Part shown: piece by piece, positions 1 to 5,361 of the stretch
Position numbering within the stretch: position 1 is the stretch's first letter
Layout of the letters: each line of letters starts with the position of its first letter
From: Kiritimatiellota bacterium
Lineage (GTDB): Bacteria; Verrucomicrobiota; Kiritimatiellia; JAAZAB01
Assembly (NCBI GenBank): GCA_008636095.1
Contig: VSJD01000030.1
Location: 1-10,000, forward strand
Direction of reading: 5' to 3'
DNA: 10,000 bases
Made by a program: the position numbers and the translations under genes
The notes under the pieces: generated by a model
Databases searched by the model: none
Told to the model about the DNA's origin: nothing
What the model saw: the letters and a program-made list of their open reading frames with translations, nothing else

Positions 1-655
1 CGCCCGCCAATGCTACGCGGCGCATCAGGAGGCACCAGCGATACAGGCCTTCGCTGATATGTCTGCGCGTAAATTCGAATTGCACGCGGCCGCTCGCCGT
101 GTCCCAACTTTCCGGGAGGTCGGGATCATGGACCGGAAAAGCTCCTTCCACGTGATCGCTGTTCCATTGACTTTCCGGGAGTTCCGCCCATTCCATGAGC
201 CACGTCAGCAGGTAGGCGAAAATATCGGCATCCACACAATCCAACGGCAGTTGACACCGCTTTATAACTCGGTCGTCCCCGCCTGCAACGCTATGCGTAG
301 CATTGCGGGCAGGGGCAAGCAGGCTGAGCTGGACGGTGCCGGGCGGCCCGAAGATTTCTAATTCGGCGAGCGCTTCTTTCAAGGCCTGCTCGATCGGGAC
401 CGTCGGTTGGAGGCGATCCAGTTCACGCTGGAGAGCCATTTCCGGGAACAGCAGGTCGCGCGTCAGGACGGTACCGGACATGGTTTCGAAAACCAGGGCG
501 TTGCAGTCGGGATAATCGGCGGCTACTTCGCTCAGCAGGGAGGCCCAGAACCGGGCGGCCGCATGCGTAAAACGTACCCCGCCAATTATCAGGGCGCGGG
601 CCTTCGAGGTGGAGGCGGGGAGCTTGTCGGACTCATCGCCAAGAATACGCGCCAT
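1..655 (-). CDS. Hypothetical protein, 3' end beyond the window
   Basis: The frame is open from an ATG at 655-653 to the left edge with no stop, giving at least 218 residues. It begins MARILGDESDKLPAS and reads coherently throughout, with GC-rich codon use like parB. I do not recognise the family. The product looks soluble: no signal peptide and no convincing membrane helix. A helical first half (residues about 19-105) is followed by a tryptophan-rich stretch (about 145-210) ending with FTRRHISEGLYRWCLL near the edge. There is no clear Shine-Dalgarno before the ATG. The gene starts only 32 nt after the 3' CCA of tRNA-His on the same strand and no promoter is visible between them, so it may be read from the tRNA promoter. 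No other frame here is as plausible. Confident that it codes, not what for. Confidence 0.72.
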   Translation of the reverse strand, partial: MARILGDESDKLPASTSKARALIIGGVRFTHAAARFWASLLSEVAADYPDCNALVFETMSGTVLTRDLLFPEMALQRELDRLQPTVPIEQALKEALAELEIFGPPGTVQLSLLAPARNATHSVAGGDDRVIKRCQLPLDCVDADIFAYLLTWLMEWAELPESQWNSDHVEGAFPVHDPDLPESWDTASGRVQFEFTRRHISEGLYRWCLLMRRVALAG

Positions 656-687
656 GGATGGTTCGCTCGTTTCAGAACATTTTTGGG

Positions 688-765
688 TGGGGCGGGTGAC
701 GGGGTTCGAACCCGCGACATTCAGATCCACAATCTGACGCTCTAACCAACTGAGCTACACCCACC
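688..765 (-). tRNA. tRNA-His (anticodon GTG), CCA encoded
   Basis: The minus strand folds into a full cloverleaf. The acceptor stem GTGGGTG pairs with CACCCGC (692-698). The anticodon stem TCAGA/TCTGA encloses the loop TTGTGGA with anticodon GTG (plus-strand 728-730). The T-arm is GCGGG-TTCGAAC-CCCGT. A G at position -1 (765) faces discriminator C73 (691), the identity element of tRNA-His, and CCA is genomically encoded at 690-688. A promoter-like sequence lies just upstream and an unknown protein gene follows 32 nt downstream. Confidence 0.97.
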
Positions 766-783
766 ATGTTTCAAACGGGACAC

Positions 784-812
784 ATTCTAAGTGGCTTTCC
801 ACCGGATTTAAA
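784..812 (-). promoter_or_regulatory. Probable sigma70-type promoter of tRNA-His
   Basis: On the minus strand TTTAAA (812-807, four of six matches to the -35 consensus) is followed after 17 nt by TAGAAT (789-784, five of six matches to the -10 consensus). A start about 7 nt after the -10 box would leave a leader of roughly 12 nt before the tRNA 5' end at 765. Spacing and position fit a tRNA promoter; no experimental support. Confidence 0.5.
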
Positions 813-876
813 GGAAAAAGTGTTTCAATAATTAACCGCAAATGGCCCGGATATCAGCCGACAAAGTCTTTTTTCA

Positions 877-950
877 TTCGACGTTGGGCGTTCGGCGCCC
901 CGCGCAACGCGGGATAAATTGGATGCTTGCCCCGCGTTTCGCGGGGTTCG
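877..950. repeat. GC-rich 7-bp periodic repeat with two hairpins
   Basis: Read in steps of seven from 877 the plus strand gives TTCGACG, TTGGGCG, TTCGGCG, CCCCGCG, CAACGCG, five consecutive heptamers all ending in CG. After an 18-nt break the phase restarts at 930 with CCCCGCG, TTTCGCG, GGGTTCG. Two short hairpins lie within: 899-904 with 908-913, and 930-936 with 940-946 (7 bp, 3-nt loop). They lie 42-90 nt beyond the parB stop, so they could help end parB transcription, but no T-tract follows on the minus strand. No gene is seen in the wider 766-987 gap. Confidence 0.5.
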
Positions 951-987
951 ACGTTTGCTTCTTCCGTTTCCCGTCCTCAGGTTGCTG

Positions 988-1905
988 CTACCCTTGGTCC
1001 GAGAGGCCGAGCAGGTCCAGGATGCGGGTCAGGTCTTCGTTGGAATAGAAATCAATTTCGATCAAGCCCTTGGCCTTTTTCCCGTTGGCCAGGGTGCGCG
1101 AAGGCACGAGGCGCACACTGGTGCCGAAATGCCGGTGCAGTTTGTCCGAGAGATCCTGAAGATGCGCGGCGGGGATATCATCCCGCATGGCGCGGGGCTT
1201 ACGGGGTGCGCGGGAGAGCCGCTCCACGGCCTTTTCCAGCACACGGACCGACCAGCCTTCCTCCACCGTGCGCCGGGCCAGAAAACATTTTTCCTCGTCA
1301 ATTGCCACGCCCAAAAGCGCCTTGGCATGTCCGGCCGAGAGGCGGATATTGGCCAGCATCTGCTTGATTTCCTCGGGAAGCGCGAGCAGGCGCAGGGCAT
1401 TAGTCACCGTGGCACGCGCCTTGCCGACCCGCAGGGCGATTTCCTCATGGCTCAGGGCGAACTGCTCCGTTAAGCTATGGTAGCCTTCGGCTTCCTCAAC
1501 GGGATTCAGGTCTTCGCGCTGAAGGTTTTCGATCAGCGTCAATTCGAGGGCGTCGCGGTCGCTGACATCTTTGAGAATGGCCGGCACGGTTTCCAGTCCG
1601 GCCTGCCTGGCCGCTCGCCAGCGCCGCTCGCCGGCCACGAGCTCGTAATGATCGCCGACCCGGCGCAGCAGCAGCGGCTGAAGCACACCGTGCGTCTGGA
1701 TGGAGCGCACCATGTCTTCCAGCGCTTCGGGAGCAAACCGGCGGCGGGGCTGTTTGGGATTCGGCCGGATTTTATCCACCGGAACCGTTGTCATCCCTTC
1801 GGGCGGTGTACCGGCATTTACGGGCGAAGGCCCGGATGCTTCGGCGGCCGGCTTTTCATTGATCAACGCGCTCAATCCCCGTCCCAGACCGTGCTTGGAA
1901 GCCAT
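988..1905 (-). CDS. parB: ParB/Spo0J chromosome-partitioning protein
   Basis: A 305-residue ParB of normal length. The N-terminus KHGLGRGLSALI is typical of chromosomal ParB. The ParB/Srx CTPase domain covers about residues 40-130 and includes DKIRPNPKQPRRRF, the CTP-binding GERRWRAA (92-99) and ENLQREDLNPVEEA (126-139). The central DNA-binding helix-turn-helix region follows (about 150-200, with LSHEEIALRVGKARATVTN). The C-terminal dimerisation segment includes LIEIDFYSNEDLTRIL (281-296). In the family, ParB loads at parS as a CTP-dependent clamp and works with ParA and SMC in chromosome segregation. A strong CAGGAGGGG lies 6-8 nt before the ATG and settles the start. No parA lies directly upstream: that side is a 543-bp intergenic gap and then a divergent gene. 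A weak -35-like TTGACG at 2123-2118 (minus) with CATTCT 17 nt on could be its promoter. Confidence 0.96.
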   Translation of the reverse strand: MASKHGLGRGLSALINEKPAAEASGPSPVNAGTPPEGMTTVPVDKIRPNPKQPRRRFAPEALEDMVRSIQTHGVLQPLLLRRVGDHYELVAGERRWRAARQAGLETVPAILKDVSDRDALELTLIENLQREDLNPVEEAEGYHSLTEQFALSHEEIALRVGKARATVTNALRLLALPEEIKQMLANIRLSAGHAKALLGVAIDEEKCFLARRTVEEGWSVRVLEKAVERLSRAPRKPRAMRDDIPAAHLQDLSDKLHRHFGTSVRLVPSRTLANGKKAKGLIEIDFYSNEDLTRILDLLGLSDQG

Positions 1906-1929
1906 AAGCCACCCCTCCTGTCAGAAATA

Positions 1930-1964
1930 TAGAATGTAGAATGAAGAATGCAGAATGCAGAATG
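1930..1964. repeat. Heptamer tandem array, five units of NAGAATG
   Basis: Five exactly phased 7-bp units occur head to tail: TAGAATG, TAGAATG, AAGAATG, CAGAATG, CAGAATG. Only the first base varies. The array lies 11 nt upstream of the parB Shine-Dalgarno, so it would be in the parB leader. Confidence 0.85.
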
Positions 1965-1986
1965 AAACCCTGTCATCCGTCGCCTG

Positions 1987-2048
1987 CCCTGCGTAGCTCC
2001 CCGCGTGCCATCCATAGCTCCTGGAGCAGCGGATGGAGCGAAGCAGGG
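1987..2048. repeat. Nested imperfect palindrome in the parB upstream region
   Basis: Several arms pair in nested order: CCCTGC (1987-1992) with GCAGGG (2043-2048), GCTCC (1996-2000) with GGAGC (2035-2039), CCATCC (2008-2013) with GGATGG (2031-2036), and GCTC (2017-2020) with GAGC (2024-2027). The second and third pairings share two bases (2035-2036), so they compete at that edge. No open frame of interest is present. It could be a REP-like dispersed hairpin or part of the parB 5' leader; the sequence does not decide. Confidence 0.45.
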
Positions 2049-2137
2049 TCCGTCGTCCAAGCAATATGGCGGGCAGGCTGTTTCGATCAGGTACAGAATG
2101 ACGCTTTTCGGCGCCGGCGTCAAGTCCCGATACCACC

Positions 2138-2165
2138 AAAAAATCCGCGCGTAACAACACGCGGA
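2138..2165 (-). terminator. Terminator-like hairpin, minus strand
   Basis: On the minus strand TCCGCG (2165-2160) pairs with CGCGGA (2149-2144) across a 10-nt loop and is followed immediately by six T (2143-2138). This has the shape of an intrinsic terminator. No minus-strand gene lies upstream of it in the window, so it may block antisense transcription from the repeat region entering parB. Confidence 0.4.
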
Positions 2166-2166
2166 T

Positions 2167-2359
2167 AATGGTTAATGGATCATGGTTGATGGTTCATGAA
2201 TCGAGCCACGCAGAACTTTACCGCAGGATCACGAGTCCTCGATCAGCAAGGTAAACTCAAGTGGGTCTTGATGGATCGTGATCTACGGTTTTTCGCTCCG
2301 GGTTCAAGCGTGCTTCATCTATTGCCGCATTAACCATTAACCCTAAACCATCAACCATT
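2167..2359. repeat. MITE-like unit: inverted heptamer arms around a palindrome
   Basis: The arms 2167-2198 and 2328-2359 are inverted copies matching at 26 of 32 positions without gaps. Each is itself a 7-bp periodic array: ATGGTTA, ATGGATC, ATGGTTG, ATGGTTC on the plus strand at left, and ATGGTTG, ATGGTTT, AGGGTTA, ATGGTTA on the minus strand at right. The core holds a second palindrome (2220-2289). No reading frame of note lies inside and no target-site duplication is evident, so calling it a transposable MITE is inference. It may simply be two opposed heptamer arrays. Confidence 0.5.
2220..2293 (+). terminator. Structured core with T-tract, possible terminator or small RNA end
   Basis: GATCACGA (2227-2234) pairs with TCGTGATC (2276-2283). 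The stem extends inward by TCC/GGA past one bulged G and outward by ACCG (2220-2223) with CGGT (2286-2289). A small inner hairpin TCAAG/CTTGA (2257-2271) fills the loop. Five T (2289-2293) follow the outer stem on the plus strand. The loop is long for a simple terminator. It could equally be a fortuitous product of the surrounding repeat. Confidence 0.3.
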
Positions 2360-2373
2360 CCCGGTCAGCGCGT

Positions 2374-2440
2374 TTATGCGCGGATTGTCCAATATTATGC
2401 GCGTATTATCCATTGACCTTTTTGATCAATATGGGATGAT
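2374..2440 (+). promoter_or_regulatory. AraC-type operator (two direct repeats) and promoter
   Basis: TTATGCGCGGATTGTCCA (2374-2391) and TTATGCGCGTATTATCCA (2395-2412) are direct repeats with 16 of 18 matches and a 21-bp period, two helical turns. The second copy ends exactly where TTGACC (2413-2418) begins. A -10-like GATGAT follows at 2435-2440 after 16 nt. Paired direct half-sites next to the -35 box are the classic layout for AraC-family binding. Since the next gene is an AraC-family regulator, autoregulation of it and the genes behind it is the natural inference. A transcript from this promoter would have almost no leader, which agrees with the lack of a good Shine-Dalgarno before 2449. 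Confidence 0.6.
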
Positions 2441-2448
2441 TCAAGCAA

Positions 2449-3246
2449 ATGAATTTAGAATTACTGTGCAGGCATAAGTTTCAATTCATTTCGTATTGTC
2501 CGGTCTTTCATGCCGATGAAAGCGGGGTCGGGCGAATTCATATCAACGACGATTACCATCTTCTGCATATCACCCGCGGAACAGGCACGCTGTTTATTGA
2601 AGACAAACAACATGCTCTGCAACCCGGCGTTGTCGCAGCCATTCCGCCTTTTGTGCGTTTTTACTTCAAGATTAATGCGCCGTTTGAAATGCTCAATATT
2701 CACTATCGCCTGTGGCTTGAAAACGGCGATTTGCTGGAAGAACACGCCGTTTTGCCCATGATTTTCAGGCCGGCCAGTTTCAGGGCTATTAAAACTATTT
2801 TGCGCACCATGCAGAACACGCTAAAAAGCGATCTGCCGGACAAATTACTGCTTGCGGCAATGGCGCATGAGCTTGTAACGCATCATGTCGTTTCAAACCA
2901 ATTAATTGAAACTGACCGCCCGGTCATTGACGCCCGTCTGATGAATGCCTGCAGGCGACTGAGCGCGCCTGATTATGCGGTTTTGCAGGCAACGGAAATA
3001 GCGCGCCTTTGCGGATTAAGCGTGAGCCAAATGAACCGCCTGTTTCAAAAATGTTTTCACGTGTCCCCCCATAAATTCTGGGAGAAAAAACGTTTTGTCG
3101 AATTATGTCATCAACTGCGTTCAAGCGATCTTCCGGCCTCCAAGATCGCGGCGCAGTTCGGCATGGAGGACAACGCTTATTTTTCGCGCTGGTTTAAAAA
3201 AATGGCCGGATGTGCGCCGTCGGAATTCCGGCAACGCGGCATTTAA
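2449..3246 (+). CDS. AraC-family regulator with cupin-type sensor domain
   Basis: 265 residues, a normal length for the family. Residues about 25-90 form a cupin-like effector domain, with HLLHITRGTGTLFIED and LQPGVVAAIPPFV as the characteristic strands and turns. The C-terminal AraC DNA-binding domain has two helix-turn-helix units: about 181-203 (ATEIARLCGLSVSQMNRLFQ) and about 230-254 (ASKIAAQFGMEDNAYFSRWF), the latter close to the family signature. Members typically sense a sugar or related small molecule and activate nearby catabolic genes; the ligand here is unknown. The upstream in-frame context and a stop right after the ATG at 2431 favour the start at 2449, although its Shine-Dalgarno is poor. 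Two direct repeats just upstream are a likely binding site. The next gene begins 48 nt after its stop on the same strand. Confidence 0.93.
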   Translation: MNLELLCRHKFQFISYCPVFHADESGVGRIHINDDYHLLHITRGTGTLFIEDKQHALQPGVVAAIPPFVRFYFKINAPFEMLNIHYRLWLENGDLLEEHAVLPMIFRPASFRAIKTILRTMQNTLKSDLPDKLLLAAMAHELVTHHVVSNQLIETDRPVIDARLMNACRRLSAPDYAVLQATEIARLCGLSVSQMNRLFQKCFHVSPHKFWEKKRFVELCHQLRSSDLPASKIAAQFGMEDNAYFSRWFKKMAGCAPSEFRQRGI

Positions 3247-3294
3247 TTGCTTGATCAAAACAAAAACAATAAAACAAGGAAAAGGGAGGGAATT

Positions 3295-4179
3295 ATGTTT
3301 ATTGATTGTCATTTGCATACGCGTTTAAAAGATGGCCTGCCACGTTTGGATAATGGCGACAATTATGCCACTCCGGAAGAACTTGTCGCAATGATGGACC
3401 GGACAGGCGTTGATAAAGGAGTGTTGCTCCCGGGCATTAATCCGGAATGCCACAAACAATATTCGCCAACCGAAGATATCCTTGATGTTGCCGTGAAATA
3501 TCCGGACCGATTTATTCCTTTCTGCAATATTGACCCGCGCGCGGAAAGCAACAGCCCGGACGCAAATTTATCAAGGCAGTTGTGCTATTATAAAAAACGC
3601 GGCTGCAAGGGCGTGGGCGAGCTCTGCGCAAATCTCCATTTCGATGATCCTTTAGTGCTCAATCTCTTCAAACATTCCGAGGCATGTGCGATGCCGGTGT
3701 TATTCCACGTTGGCCCGCAGGCCGGCGGCTGTTACGGCCTGATAGATGATATCAATTTGCCGAGGCTGGAGAAATGCCTGCGTTTATTTCCCAAACTTGT
3801 TTTTATCGGGCACTCGCAGCCGTTCTGGGCGGAAATCAGCGCTGATGTGACGGAAAAGAACCGGAACACCTATCCCCCCGGAAAGATCGCAGCGGGCGGT
3901 GCCATCCCGCGGCTACTCGATGATTATCCGAACCTGCAATGCGACATTTCGGCCGGGAGCGGTTACAACGCGCTCACGCGCGATGCGGAGTTCGGGTATC
4001 GTTTTATGGAGAAATATCAAGACCGTCTTTTATTCGGTACGGATATATGTTCCCCGAAAAACGATCATCGGCATGCTGAATTCCTGCGTAATTCCTTGAA
4101 AGCAGGCAAAATACGGCAAGAAACTTTCGAAAAGATAGCCTGGAAAAATATAAATAGAATATTGAAGCTCGGATTATAA
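3295..4179 (+). CDS. Amidohydrolase-2-type metal-dependent hydrolase
   Basis: 294 residues from the ATG at 3295, chosen because GGGAGGG (3284-3290) sits just before it. The longer frame from a TTG at 3247 adds 16 lysine- and asparagine-rich residues without a ribosome site. The TIM-barrel hydrolase signature is clear: a metal-binding HxH at H6 and H8 (MFIDCHLH), a GCKGVGEL segment (103-110), H138 in VLFHVG, H173 in FIGHSQPFW, and the catalytic-type aspartate D250 in LLFGTD. Family members hydrolyse or decarboxylate small cyclic or acyl substrates in the cytoplasm; the substrate here cannot be told. No signal peptide is seen. It lies between the AraC regulator (48-nt gap) and the URO-D-family gene (24-nt gap), so an operon is likely. 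GC is lower than in parB. Confidence 0.88.
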   Translation: MFIDCHLHTRLKDGLPRLDNGDNYATPEELVAMMDRTGVDKGVLLPGINPECHKQYSPTEDILDVAVKYPDRFIPFCNIDPRAESNSPDANLSRQLCYYKKRGCKGVGELCANLHFDDPLVLNLFKHSEACAMPVLFHVGPQAGGCYGLIDDINLPRLEKCLRLFPKLVFIGHSQPFWAEISADVTEKNRNTYPPGKIAAGGAIPRLLDDYPNLQCDISAGSGYNALTRDAEFGYRFMEKYQDRLLFGTDICSPKNDHRHAEFLRNSLKAGKIRQETFEKIAWKNINRILKLGL

Positions 4180-4203
4180 CCGTAACAACACAGGAGAAAA
4201 GTC

Positions 4204-5184
4204 ATGGCGCAACCGTATTCATTTAGTTTTTCGGAGTCCTTAATGGCAAAGAACGCCGGTATTTCACTGAAAAGCACGCATTTTGATATTGATGCCATTT
4301 TGAAAGTATATGATGCCATAAAGCCTTTTGCGGAGGAGCTTGGCGTTGACGTGCCCAAACCCAGACTGGCCGGATTTGGTTATCCCCATGTCGTATCACT
4401 GGGCGCCCCGGTGGAGTTCCCGGAAGACGGTGAACCGAATGTTTTTCCGCTGATTCATACGCCGGAAGAGATTGATCATCTGAAAGAACCTGATGATTAC
4501 CTGGCTGCTCCGCTAATTCAGCAGCGTTTAAAGATTTCCAAGGAATTAGTTAAGCGGCGCAGCGATGCCGTGCCAAATTTTATCGGGCATTCCCTGGAAG
4601 GTCCGATCACCACCGCCGTGTTGTTAATGGGTCAGGATTTTCTGACCCTGCCATATGATGATCCGAAACGCGCCCATCGGCTGTTGAATTTCTGCACGGA
4701 AAGCGCGCTCCATTATATTGCGGCTTTACACCGGCATTGCTACGGCAATGCTCCGGTTGAGCCCGGTCCGCGTGGTATTCCCGACGATTTTGCCGGAATG
4801 CTGCCGCCGGAAATTTTCGGCGAGTTTGTGGTTCCATATTGGAACCGCATTTATGACGGGTTAAAATCAACGGAAAGACACCTGCACAGCGAGTTGTTGC
4901 GCGAAAAACATATGCCTTTCCTGCGTGATTTGAAGATTACATTCTACGACCCTTCGGCCGATCAATATGTAACACCGGAATTGCTCAAGCGTAGTTGTCC
5001 TTGCCGGTTTATGAGCCGGATTCAGTCCTGGGACTTGCGCGATTTAACGGCCGAACAACTTGAAAAGCTGTATCAAAAAATCGCCGAAAGCAAGCCTTAC
5101 GTGATTGCTTTTTCCATGGATGATGTGAACCGGCGCGAAAAAATCAAACGACTGCTTAAATTGGCCCGGGAAATGGAAAAATGA
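4204..5184 (+). CDS. URO-D-family protein, probable cobamide-type methyltransferase relative
   Basis: 326 residues, start supported by AGGAG 7 nt upstream. The fold-typical segments are SLEGPITTAVLLMGQDFL (130-147), a DDFAGMLPPEIFGEFVVPYW stretch (194-213) and HLHSELLREKHMPFL (226-240). This resembles the uroporphyrinogen decarboxylase superfamily, and the context (no heme genes) points to the methylcobamide-methyltransferase branch, not heme synthesis. In MtaA/MtbA enzymes an HxC motif plus a distant Cys binds catalytic zinc. Here the corresponding stretch reads HLHSE with no Cys, and the only nearby cysteines are in SCPC (264-267), so a standard zinc site is doubtful. No corrinoid-binding partner is encoded in the window. 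The gap to the upstream hydrolase gene is only 24 nt, which suggests a shared pathway. Family placement is good; the reaction is unknown. Confidence 0.82.
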   Translation: MAQPYSFSFSESLMAKNAGISLKSTHFDIDAILKVYDAIKPFAEELGVDVPKPRLAGFGYPHVVSLGAPVEFPEDGEPNVFPLIHTPEEIDHLKEPDDYLAAPLIQQRLKISKELVKRRSDAVPNFIGHSLEGPITTAVLLMGQDFLTLPYDDPKRAHRLLNFCTESALHYIAALHRHCYGNAPVEPGPRGIPDDFAGMLPPEIFGEFVVPYWNRIYDGLKSTERHLHSELLREKHMPFLRDLKITFYDPSADQYVTPELLKRSCPCRFMSRIQSWDLRDLTAEQLEKLYQKIAESKPYVIAFSMDDVNRREKIKRLLKLAREMEK

Positions 5185-5361
5185 ATTAAGAAGGCTGGAA
5201 AGCGGGAATCCAGTGAGGCAGTTGTGAAACTACCAAAATGCGCCCAAAATACCGACTCCGGCTTGGCCATCGTAAAGTCTGGAGCGAGGACGTGCCGAAA
5301 CGAATTATCCGAAAAAAATTAAGGTGACGGGAACCCCCATTAATCGAAGGAGAAAAATCCG
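5185..5361 (+). other. Intergenic gap with a 29-codon basic open frame
   Basis: This 177-bp gap separates the URO-D-family gene from the exported protein gene. A short frame from ATG 5238 to TGA 5325-5327 encodes a 29-residue, strongly basic peptide starting MRPKYRLRLGHRKVW and ending RIIRKKLR. It has no Shine-Dalgarno. It could be a remnant of a longer gene, since the frame opens only from a stop at 5214, or chance. No convincing promoter or terminator is visible in the gap. AAGGAG at 5347-5352 serves the next gene. Confidence 0.3.

Noticed and set aside
767..782. parS-like sequence TGTTTCAAACGGGACA near parB
   Set aside because: Only the left half matches the parS consensus; 12 of 16 bases agree and the right half is degenerate. 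A second isolated TGTTTCA at 821-827 region has no partner half. Not enough for a ParB site.
407..1473. Plus-strand open frames opposite the hypothetical gene, the tRNA and parB
   Set aside because: They run antisense through a clear tRNA and a clear ParB, have no ribosome sites, and arise from the high GC of the true coding strand.
1921..2168. Short open frames over the parB upstream region on both strands
   Set aside because: Their translations are built from the heptamer array and palindrome (for example repeated FCILHS) and show no domain or proper start.
3247..3294. TTG start extending the amidohydrolase by 16 residues
   Set aside because: It directly follows the AraC stop without a ribosome site, while the ATG at 3295 has a strong Shine-Dalgarno and begins the conserved first strand with HxH.
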